Positions 1-8,740 of a stretch of 64,000 nt of DNA are shown in pieces. The notes under the pieces are model-generated. The model ran no database searches and had not been told where the DNA came from. It was given only the letters and a program-made list of their open reading frames with translations. The stretch is from Cladopsammia gracilis (lineage: Eukaryota > Cnidaria > Anthozoa > Scleractinia > Dendrophylliidae), in NCBI GenBank assembly GCA_022457155.1, contig JAJGOT010000284.1, positions 558,001 to 622,000 of the forward strand, written 5' to 3'. Position 1 is the first letter of the stretch. The number at the start of each line of letters is the position of its first letter. The position numbers were made by a program, and so were the translations under genes.

Positions 1-296
1 TAAGAAGCCGAAGCCGACACTCACAGCACCCCACGGATGTCTTCGATCGAGACTGAACTGCCTCAAGCGAAATATCTTGAAAGTTTTTTTGACAACATGC
101 ACTTAGTTTAAATAGTAAAATATTATGCATGTTTTCTAGTTTAGTACAACGCGGGCTTTGAAAATTTTGTTAAATTTTATTGCCATTTTATTGCTCAAGC
201 TTGGGTGTTATCGCCTAATTTAAGCTGACTCGGCCTACGGCCTCGTCGGCTAAGAATTAGGCGGTATCACGCGCGTTTTCGCGCTATAATAGTTTT

Positions 297-495
297 ATAA
301 TTCAACACATTGATAACAAAGCACAGTTTGAAGAAAAAATATCGAGGCCGGTCCGTCATTTTTGCATTCTCTTGTCAAAATGTGAAATTTATCGCCATCG
401 TTGGATAAACGTCATGTAGACATGGCGTATATCGTATTTTGACCATATATCGTGTTTTGACCATATTTGGGCAGTGTATCAATGTGTTGAATTAT
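297..495. repeat. Small foldback (MITE-like), about 20-bp terminal inverted repeats
   Basis: The 20 bases at the left end (ataattcaacacattgata core) return as their reverse complement at the right end, enclosing about 160 bp. Inside, a short unit reading atatcgt.ttttgaccat occurs twice in tandem. No coding capacity. A clear target-site duplication was not found. Confidence 0.45.
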
Positions 496-1740
496 AAACG
501 ACAATATGATTGAACTTTCCCTAAGTGACCACCCTAAACACCACAGGGCATTTAAACTTTGAAGGAAATTACCAAGACATTGTAAAATATTGCTGGGATA
601 ATGATAAAACAACGGTGTCGGGAAATTCAAAATATTTTTTCTTATGTTTTTAGCTACTCCAACTTCATACGCAAATATCTCGCTAATCAATCAGTATATC
701 GAAACTGTTATCGAAAAAGCCTGACAACGTTCTATTGATTGATCCCTTGTGAATAACACTATGCAGCTATTCCGCTTTTGCCACGGCATACGATACCCGA
801 TAAATTCAACTTAACAACCCCCGTTCGTTTGGCGGTTTATCGGCTTCTGGCCGTTCGTAAAAAGTAAGTCGCTAATTAAAAGTCTATCTTTATCTCAAAC
901 AACATTTATTAACTTTCTATTTATATATAGTTTGTCATATTACTCTTACCTTATATTGTTTTCCAATGACGCTTTTGATGGTTGAGAGTACCTTAACCCT
1001 ATTTACCCTGGGGGTGTAACTCCCCTTTAAAACTTCAGCCAGATCGTGAATCCAGCTTTAGGATTGTGGACATTTCAGACATCAAATTTTACTAGACATC
1101 TGATTCTCATAAAACACAACAGTTCGTACCATGTTTGCACCATTTTGAAAACGTTTTAAAAGTGGTACTATGCTCGGGGCTAGCAATTCGTTTCGGACTC
1201 TTTCTCGAGCACGCAATTGTCACCCATAAAAGTTACAAACTAAGGTACCATCAGCAAGCATTTTCATACAGTCAACCCGTATTAAGCGCACATTCTCAGG
1301 ACCCTTGCAAGTATCATTTTATATACAATTTGTCTGCTTGATGCATTTCATTGCATTTAGTGATTCACAAACCTTTCGGTCCTTTCGCAACTGGCCATAT
1401 ATATCGGTTTACTTTTTGCCAACGAGCAAGCCGAACGAAGACGCGAGGCTGGCGAGACGGCAGAGAATAGTGCCATGCGAAGAATTGTTATATGCAGAAA
1501 AATTCTCGATCGAGCCTCAAAAAGTGTAACCTAATGTAATGTAGACTTTGGTTTGAGCCAATTGCAAGGCCGGAACTATTAGAGCCAAAGAAAAAACGTG
1601 TTAGATTTTGGTGTGACCAAGTGGCAGTGTGAGAGAGTAACTTAGGTGTGAGCCGGAGCCAGTTTTAGCGAGCTTCGAGCCCCTTCTTGCGAGCCACTGT
1701 GTTTTTTTTTTGCCATATTATCTTTCCATTTTCTTTCATT

Positions 1741-1825
1741 TTACATTTTTAACAGGAGGCTCGAGCTGGGGCTCGAGGCTCGCTGGAAGAGGCTCGAGGC
1801 TCGCAAAAAAAGGCTCGGGCTTACA
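1741..1825. repeat. GGCTCGAG simple repeat
   Basis: Imperfect reiteration of ggctcgagg/ctcgc units. Related gagccgg and cgagccc bits occur just upstream (1655-1700). The frames that cross it are therefore compositionally biased and not taken as genes. Confidence 0.6.
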
Positions 1826-2130
1826 GGCTCCCACATTAGCCACCAACCTGGTGAGACCGTTCTTAACCATTTCGTGAATATGGAAGGCACGCAAACCACT
1901 ACATTCATGGGTAAAAAAGCCAACAAAAAGAGATACGCTGCTAGCAGAGCGTTGAAATATTATGCACTGAGATGATTCGGTAATTATGTTACTCTTTTTC
2001 CATATCATTTTGATGCACCCAACCTCGTTCCTCGGGGTCGACACTCTTCAAATTTTTATAGCAGTTTCTTTTAAAAGGCCATAGGAGCGTTGTAGCTGAC
2101 TCTCTTTTCTGGAAACCTTTCAGTTATGTC

Positions 2131-2440
2131 CTGAATTGCACATAATTAGATGCATGACAAATTTAATAAGCGTCACAAAGTGTCCTCTTGCTCTTCTGCT
2201 CAACTTCAACATCACTTGTTTTCAAAAATTCAGACAATAAACATCACGAAGTGTCCCCTAAATTCTGCTCTTCAAGTAAAGATAAACAGGTGCGTTTACC
2301 CTAACCTAAAAACAACACTAACACTAATGCTTACCTTACATTTCAAAAAAAGATAGTTAACACGTAGACTTAATGGGACACTTCGTGTTGGATATCAAAA
2401 TTTGTCATGCATCTAATTATGTGCAATTAATTAATTCTGG
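2131..2440. repeat. Foldback element with about 45-bp arms
   Basis: The segment 2131-2190 (gcacataattagatgcatga, then caaattt and aagtgtcc) is the approximate reverse complement of 2371-2440. Non-autonomous MITE-like structure; family not assigned. Confidence 0.6.
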
Positions 2441-2670
2441 ACAAAAGTTAAACCTTTATACGTGTATCATCCGTTTTTGGAATAAGTTTTTCTTAATAAT
2501 CCTGGCAATAGGAAGGGACAACGAAACTTTCAAAAACTTAACTCCCTTGCCACGCAAAACAAAAATCATTTGCTCGTTGGCACTTTATCGGTCGGTATAC
2601 CTAGTTTATGGGAAAATACGCTTTCCGAAGACAACAGTAATCCAATAACCTAATAAAACTGCATTCTAAA

Positions 2671-2672
<2 letters not shown>

Positions 2673-2727
<55 letters not shown>

Positions 2728-2753
2728 ATGTACGGTTACACATTGTTGGATTG

Positions 2754-2799
<46 letters not shown>
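2673..2799. repeat. (TA)n microsatellite in two blocks
   Basis: Two long pure TA runs (about 2673-2724 and 2755-2799) separated by about 30 bases of unique sequence. The right block abuts the left arm of the large foldback that follows, and a further TA run lies just beyond its right arm, so the foldback sits within TA-repeat DNA. Confidence 0.9.
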
Positions 2800-2800
<1 letters not shown>

Positions 2801-2803
<3 letters not shown>

Positions 2804-3512
2804 AGAATAAGTGGACACGGTTAAACTTTTGACTTCGGTTTAATGCATACAGGTCTGTTTCGTACAGGGCGAACCTGCACTCCTCAGTGCAAGACCAAAA
2901 GTGAACTACACAGAACATTTACAGTATAAAAAGCATCATATCTCCATGGGGATAACGTTCATGTCTAGACAATGTCACATCACGTTTTTCAGCAGAAATT
3001 TATCTTTATGTCTACATTTACTGATTAATTCGTTTCGTTTGTTCAAGGTTGCGGTTTCCGGTTTGCACAAAATGAAAAACTTTTCAGCTATACACAAATT
3101 ACATCGCTTGGTCGTATTCGAGTAGTGGGGAGCACGGCATAAAATGCTCCACTTAATTGCATAATCTAAATTGTTGTCTTTCAAGTGCCAATAATACGAC
3201 CAAGCGATGTAATTTGTGTATAGCTGAAAAGTTTTTCATTTTGTGCAAACCGGAAACCGCAACCTTGAACAAACGAAACGAATTAATCAGTAAATGTAGA
3301 CATAAAGATAAATTTCTGCTGAAAAACGTGATGTGACATTGTCTAGACATGAACGTTATCCCCCATGGAGATATGATGCTTTTTATACTGTAAATGTTCT
3401 GTGTAGTTCACTTTTGGTCTTGCACTGAGGAGTGCAGGTTCGCCCTGTACGAAACAGACCTGTATGCATTAAACCGAAGTCAAAAGTTTAACCGTGTCCA
3501 CTTATTCTCTTT
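2801..3512. mobile_element. Near-perfect 0.7-kb foldback
   Basis: The left arm 2801-3118 and right arm 3193-3512 are almost perfect reverse complements (about 320 bp each) around a 74-bp loop, so the single strand would form a very long hairpin. The outermost bases read aagagaataagtggacacgg inward from both sides, and both ends touch TATA sequence. Near the end of the right arm on the plus strand, a gaggagtgcaggttcgcc...tacgaaac stretch resembles in layout the terminal segments of the Penelope-like fragments elsewhere in the window (inference). Alternatives are a palindromic DNA-transposon remnant or an assembly-induced inverted duplication. No complete ORF. Confidence 0.8.
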
Positions 3513-3569
3513 ATATTCGCTCTACCGATGGTATCGAGCCCTCTCGACACACAATACAAAGATTATCCT

Positions 3570-3570
<1 letters not shown>

Positions 3571-3620
<50 letters not shown>
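3571..3620. repeat. (TA)n microsatellite
   Basis: A pure TA run of about 50 bp, 60 bp beyond the right arm of the foldback. It creates an artificial Ile-Tyr repeat in overlapping frames. Confidence 0.9.
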
Positions 3621-3621
<1 letters not shown>

Positions 3622-5160
3622 CCTGAGCCTAACTACGTTGCTCTCTGAACAGAAAGCCGATGATAAGCTTTACTAAGGTGAAAGGTCGGAAGAACAAGAA
3701 TTAAGATTGACGACCGGGCTAATTTTCAATTTTAGCAATCCGCTTAAAAACAGTATTACGCGACCGTCTGCATAATACATTTAGACCGCACAAAAGTTCA
3801 CAAAAACAACTTTTTCTCGGTCTAGAATAACTATTATGACTAATTTCCAAATAAAATACACCTGTTTCGTGTCACAAATTGCCCGAGAAACTGATTTGGA
3901 AATCAAAATTGCAAAAAAATGCACAAACATATTTGCACAAGGCGACGCGAGTGAAGATAGAACTAAGAAATCCAAGTCTTGTTTTGTTTACATGAAATCG
4001 CTTTTCAACCTATGCAATGAATGAACAAACACATATAAACGGACAACGCAATCTTCTTTCGAAAAATTTTATTCAAATCTCCATAAGTTTGTGTTTAAAA
4101 GCAAAACGCGTACCATTTATAGCGCATCGAGGCCGAGCTGACTTCGATGAAGTTCAAGAAATCAATACGACTGAATTTAAGCACGTTTTATAAACAATTC
4201 TCAAAAACTAACGAAAACACAAAGAAAAAGTTAAACACAGTCTGATATCAACATAATTTCCCATCGAAAAATGTAATTTGTTTTACTTTTAAGTCCCTCA
4301 ACTTCTTGAAAATTCTATAAATCTCCGCTTCTTCAGTTCTGAAATCCGAAGAAACATCTCCCCGCATTGCTCTCGCATTGATAACGTATGAAGTTCTCTG
4401 AAGCAAGATTTTATTCCTGAAAGCTCTTCTTTTTCCACTAGAGCGGCTTCTGAGTATCCCTTACTAAGTATCCCTGTCTTGAGCAGCAAACCACGAAAAA
4501 TGCAGGGAAATAACGACTCAGTAATAGGCAAACACTTTTCTCCCCTAAACACAGCAAAAGATCCAACAAAAGACGTGACGTGACATCGGTCGTGTAGCCG
4601 CGCGAAGAACAAAGCCTCGCTTTGGTTTCAAAATTGCTAAGATCCCGGATGTTACGCGACGTCATACGCGCCCGCGAACTAGCCCTGTCCAACGCTCGGA
4701 CGGACACACACGTACGGACGCGCCCGCGAAACATTCTTCTAACCATGACCACGAAAAATGACGGGCATAGGTTCGGAGCTCCGCGAGCAGGCCTTCGGCC
4801 CTCGAGAGCTCCGCTATGAAATTTTCGCTTAAGGTGGGACTTAACCTAAACGCTATTTTTCTGCCACTTGACATGGCTTTAAAGGAAATATTTCGTTCAC
4901 GTTTCAAGCAATCCAAACACTCTATGTCCACCCCATGAATTTATGTTATGGGATATTTTGTACATTTTTGGGTGTTTTTTGGGTATGTTTGGGAGGAAAT
5001 AGTTTTTCTCAAAGGATTGGTAAAGTTGAGAGAAATAAGAAATATTGAAGATTTAGTGTAGAAAAGCATTATACTGTGTCATCAACATATCGAAAGCATG
5101 TTGTAATGGTAAACGACAATCTTTTATATGAGACATATGTAAGTCACCAGTACTGATCTC
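3621..5160. other. No gene recognised
   Basis: Two overlapping minus-strand open frames (4298-4612 and 4438-4752) have no recognisable motifs and no convincing splice context. 4770-4805 is a GC-rich palindromic patch (gagctccgcgag / ctcgagagctc). The remainder is AT-rich unique-looking sequence. Confidence 0.5.
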
Positions 5161-5169
5161 ACTGAACCT

Positions 5170-5770
5170 AATAAAAATCGAACGTTCGGAATTCGAACTC
5201 GATCGAACTCAATCGAACTCAATCCGTGGATTGAGTTCGATTGAGTTCGGCAATCGAACGAAATCGAACACCGGACTTTCAGTGAGTTCGATTTCCGAAC
5301 AAATCGAATTCAATCGAACTCAATCGAACTCAATCCATCTGATTGTGTTCGACTGAGTACGGAAAACCGAACGCAATTGAACACAATTAAATGGATTGGG
5401 TTACTTTTATGCAAAAATGCAATGACGTCAAAGCGGCATTCCTGGTAGCCTTTTACTATGCATTTGAAGCTTACAATCCACAGCGCATCTGAAGCCATTT
5501 CTGCGGAATTTCTTCGTTTACGAAAAACACGTGCGCTACACTCCGGGCTGAAGTAACTCGAGCTTCCAAGATCTGGTTATGGATTTTCAACGCCTGTTTT
5601 ACACAAATCACGAGTTCGAAAATTGAACGTTCGATTGGGTTCGATTGCTTTTTTTTCTTTTCGGTGAGTTCGATTTCGTTCGATTGCCGAACTCAATCGA
5701 ACTCAATCCATGAATTGAGTTCGATTGAGTTCGATTGAAATTGAGTTCGATTGGGTTCGATTTACTATGC
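5170..5770. repeat. TTCGATTGAG minisatellite clusters in both orientations
   Basis: Two clusters (about 5175-5400 and 5610-5765) consist of a 10-base unit, gttcgattga or its complement tcaatcgaac, repeated head to tail with orientation switches around central palindromes (for example at 5221-5250). The inverted arrangement can fold extensively. Frames through it give RTQSN-type repeats and are not genes. Confidence 0.85.
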
Positions 5771-5889
5771 CGGGTAAAACATGTTCCATTGTTGATCGAT
5801 AAAGCAGAAGGAATCTCGGACAGCAACAATTAGTCTTTTTCTGCAAACTTACATAAATGGGAATCAAGTGAATTCCCAAGAAAAAATAT

Positions 5890-6500
5890 TTAATTTAAAT
5901 TGTTTCTAATCCAAGTCGATGCATTCGTTCTAAAACTGTAAACAACAGCCGTCAAGCACATAGCTACACACTGTTTACCAGAATTACTTCCAAACAGCGA
6001 GACATTGCCCTGATGAAAATTAGCTGTAACTATCTTTGAGGTATTTACAAAATAGCAAGGACCAGGATTCATTTCTACATCGTTAGCAAGTCAAATTAAA
6101 AGTGGAATATAAACACGATACATGCAGATTTGTGTGAACAAAAGCTTACGTAGTAACTCATTTGTCACGCATAAACCACATTTGTCATCGCTGAAAGGTA
6201 TATAGCTTCTAGATAAAACAGAAATAACAACATAGACCAGAATTTTCCTTTGACACGATTTAAACATTCTCTGGCTTTGAGATGAGCATTATACAACCCC
6301 ACAGCGGCTCTATATTGCATTAAAGATACCATAACTGTATACACAATATGCTGGTAATGATGGCTCACCTTTATTAATAGCTTGACTATATATAAGCTTT
6401 GACTCCGACATTAACTGTTTAATTTCCTTCTCTTCCTTCGATACAATGAAGTTGCTCTGATATTCTGTACGCAACTGATCGTGAACCACCGCTTTCATTT
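5890..6500 (-). pseudogene. Decayed mobile-element gene with a 2A-like peptide and a cysteine-protease-like domain start
   Basis: On the minus strand, codons at 6081-6058 spell DVEMNPGP, the hallmark of 2A 'stop-go' translational recoding peptides. The open frame continues to a stop near 5893 and includes an HQGN segment and a GKQCVAMCLTAV segment, which looks like the N-terminal part of a papain-fold/OTU-like cysteine protease found in some transposable elements (family placement is inference). Upstream, interrupted frames (6498-6310 and 6368-6165) encode a charged segment and a hydrophobic run (MLLFLFYLEAIYL), compatible with the region that precedes 2A in such elements. An in-frame stop lies just before the 2A and the protease is truncated, so this is a relic. 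Confidence 0.55.
6058..6081 (-). other. 2A-like motif DVEMNPGP
   Basis: Eight consecutive minus-strand codons match the canonical D-V-E-x-N-P-G-P motif at which ribosomes skip a peptide bond. 2A sequences are known in cnidarian and echinoderm non-LTR retrotransposons as well as in viruses. Here it lies in a decayed element. Confidence 0.75.
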
Positions 6501-7054
6501 TCAGGTAACAGCTCTCGTAGAATACTCAGTTATAAGTCAAGTTCAGTAAATCAATGCTATTTCTGGCCTTCAGTTCTGACAAGTTCTTTCTGAGACAGGC
6601 AAAGATCCGTTCCGAAACAGCGCCCAGACTCAATAATTAGTGTAGACGAGTGCGAGTATGTACTGCTGATGTATGTACATCACTTCCTGTCTGTTTGTTT
6701 GCAAGTGAACGCAAATATATTCACGATAAATAAAGCACGGCGGAGTAAAATTTGAAACTGACAAACAAACCTTTTCTCCACACTTCAAAACAAAATGGCG
6801 GAGCAAAGCAAACTCACTATCCGTTAAATGTAGGAATGGCTCCAAACCGTTTGAAAGGAGACCGCTGACCTCATTAGCATTCATTTATTTCTTGTTTGTG
6901 CCTAGATCAGAACGAAAATAGGCTTTCATTATTAGATAAAATTGGGCCTAGGAAACGCGATTATTAGATCTAAGCTACATTCGCGATTAGGTTAGATTTA
7001 GAGATAGGGTCACCTTTTTTAACTAAATTTTTGTTGGGTTTGCCGGATCGGATC

Positions 7055-7126
7055 AACCCAGTGGTCTAATGGTGAAGGAGGGATGTTAGCATGCAAGAGG
7101 TTCCAGGTTCGATTCTGGGTTATTAA
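7055..7126 (+). repeat. tRNA-like sequence (probable tRNA-derived repeat)
   Basis: The sequence shows an A-box-like segment (gtggtctaatggtgaa) and a B-box/T-arm (ggttcgattc) with the right order and approximate tRNA spacing. The T stem has a mismatch and no good 7-bp acceptor stem can be drawn, so it is judged a tRNA-derived repeat or pseudogene rather than a working tRNA. Confidence 0.45.
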
Positions 7127-7140
7127 TTGCATTTTTCTTA

Positions 7141-7290
7141 CGTCTCGTGTTGTAAAAATCTGTTTACAATATTGGATACAGTTTGCCTTGATAATCCAAC
7201 AATGCGTGCGATTTGTTCTTGTTTTACACCAGACGACCATTATTCTCTCTCTTTTCTCAACCGAGGTGGTATTATTGCGATGTACGTGAG
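7141..7290 (-). pseudogene. Paired-type helix-turn-helix exon fragment
   Basis: Minus-strand codons 7218-7144 encode EQIARIVGLSRQTVSNIVNR and a few more residues, a convincing HTH of the paired/Tc1-transposase type (IA..VGLSRQTV..I). Upstream the frame is broken by a stop and probable frameshift after a LRKERE segment. Immediately downstream the sequence ac|gtaaga would make a good splice donor, as if this were one exon of a gene. It could come from a Pax-like gene or from a transposase that uses a paired-like domain; the fragment is too short to decide. Confidence 0.5.
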
Positions 7291-7829
7291 CCATAACTGA
7301 AGAAGGACGTGTTTTCACAAAATTCGCAATTTGCAACTGACAACAAGTTTGAAATAGCAACTTGCTCGCGAAAGTTGCAACTTCCAACTTGCTCGAAGCA
7401 AACTGTCAATCAAAATACAAATGTTGCAGCGGAAATTTGCAAAGTTGCCATCAAAAGAACATCCGGTTTGACTGTAAATAGCATCCCACACACATGACAA
7501 GACTTTTTATTTCAGTGTAATGATCAAATTAATTTTGTCAATCATCTGGAAATCTTGAAAACTTACTCATCACTGAGGAAACTTACTGGAGCTCTCAACT
7601 TTTCACAATATGCCTCACGGTCTCAACAAAAGACACGAATTCCACTCCATAAACAGAATTCACTTCAGTTAATTTGCATTGTTTATTAAAACCTTGATTA
7701 TTGATTTGATCATTCAAGAACTCAAGAATTCAAGAATTATTTTTTTCTTGTGCTTTGGAAACATTCAAGGGCTTTGAATAGGGAACATATTATAGTTGTT
7801 TGGTTACCCTTTGGAATTTGCGGTTATGT

Positions 7830-7986
7830 GTCTAATCGCCGACACTATTCAAAGTCAGCTATTAACCCAAAATATTACCCCAACAAGTAATTATAAATTA
7901 CCACGCTTCAAATCTTATGCTCAGGAGCAGAAGAACTGAACTGTCACGAGACATAACGATTTCTTTATAATTCGCCTTTCTCACGG
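7830..7986 (+). promoter_or_regulatory. Gene A upstream block shared with gene C
   Basis: From about 7833 to 7986 the sequence matches 37060-37218, upstream of gene C, with few differences (both include attcaaagtcagctattaac and the module core cttatgctcaggagcag at 7914-7930). The core motif recurs upstream of genes B and C. The order of this block relative to the 160-bp array differs between A (block first) and C (array first). Confidence 0.6.
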
Positions 7987-8124
7987 CACCCTGGATCCAG
8001 AGGTCCGTTCTCTGAATATCATGAGTGAAATTAACCGCATAAACGGTTGCGCCTCGTTGTCGCGGCTTCGCCGCTCAAATTCGCCGTTTTCACTAAAAAC
8101 TAAAAACCTCTGGCACCCAGGGTA
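7987..8124. mobile_element. 138-bp MITE with 9-bp target-site duplication
   Basis: The ends read caccctggatccagaggt and, reversed, taccctgggtgccagaggt, forming imperfect terminal inverted repeats. The element is flanked by TTCTCACGG at 7978-7986 and again at 8125-8133. The paralogous gene C locus has the same site once, uninterrupted (37210-37218), so this is an insertion in gene A's upstream region after the A/C duplication. A 9-bp (or 8-bp) duplication suits MuDR- or hAT-type transposition. Confidence 0.85.
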
Positions 8125-8250
8125 TTCTCACGGCTGCCTTGACTTCCATTATTCAATCTTTTCACTGCAATAGGAAAGAATGCGCGCGGGGTCATATGAT
8201 GAATAAAAAAAATCCGTTTTTTTTAACGTTGACGCTGAGATTTGCCAAAA

Positions 8251-8580
8251 TCGTTTAAGGCTGCAATTAAAAATAGAATCCACTTCCATCAAAATATAAT
8301 TATAACATGTCATTCCAAACTAGGGAGCAGAACGTCAGAACTTGTATTGTGTCTTGATTCCAAGTCTGCCGGAGCGTAAATCAAATTACAATGTAGCTGT
8401 TCCATTATTCAATCTTGGCAGTGAAATTAATTATGGAATCCACTTCCGTCAAAACATAATTATAACATGCCATTCCAAACTAGGGAGCAGAACATCAGAA
8501 CTTGTATTGTGTCTTGATTCCGAGTCAGACGGAGCGTAACTCAAATTACAATGTAGCTGTTCCATTATTCAATCTTGGCA
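8251..8580 (+). repeat. 160-bp tandem module array upstream of gene A
   Basis: About two copies of a 160-bp unit: cttgtattgtgtcttgattc occurs at 8341 and again at 8501, and the surrounding sequence (ggagcgtaa.tcaaattaca, ttcaatcttggcagtg, cattccaaactagggagcag) repeats with the same period. A partial third unit lies upstream. The same unit with the same period occurs upstream of gene C (36609-37020). The array ends about 60 bp before a TATA box, so it is a candidate cis-regulatory module. Confidence 0.8.
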
Positions 8581-8640
8581 GTGCAATTAATTATAATTAA
8601 TTCACTTTCATCAAAACAAAGAGCTAATTGCCTTTAACAC

Positions 8641-8740
8641 TATAAATAAGAGAAAACTTTGAGGTACATTATATTCTGCTTGTGGAACTCGTTCTGCAAA
8701 CATCCAGAGGATCGATCATCCAGTTGCAAGTTAATACGAA
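8641..8740 (+). promoter_or_regulatory. Gene A core promoter and noncoding first exon
   Basis: TATAAATA at 8641-8648 is followed about 30 bp later by an initiator-like region, and by a stretch ending in ...ttaatacgaa|gtaagt, a consensus splice donor at 8741. The paralogous site at gene C (TATAAAA 37324, donor 37432) conserves TATA, spacing, the ggatcgatcatccagttgca block and the donor. The nearest suitable acceptor is 12381 (ttatttcgcag), 22 bp before the TNF start codon. Joining the two is inference; RNA evidence would settle it. Confidence 0.55.

Larger units (their letters stand above)
1..2100. other. Gene-poor left flank
   Basis: No convincing gene was found. Short frames here lack family motifs or splice context. 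The stretch holds a small hairpin (about 212-264, arms reading cgcctaatt / aattaggcg), an inverted-repeat pair (297-315 against 476-495) and a GGCTCG-rich simple repeat (about 1745-1825). The rest is AT-rich with nothing recognisable. Confidence 0.6.

Noticed and set aside
5170..5770. CRISPR-like array of short repeats
   Set aside because: Units are directly adjacent with no spacers and switch orientation; this is a eukaryotic minisatellite.
7055..7126. Functional tRNA gene
   Set aside because: A and B boxes are present but the acceptor stem does not pair and the T stem has a mismatch; kept only as a tRNA-like repeat.
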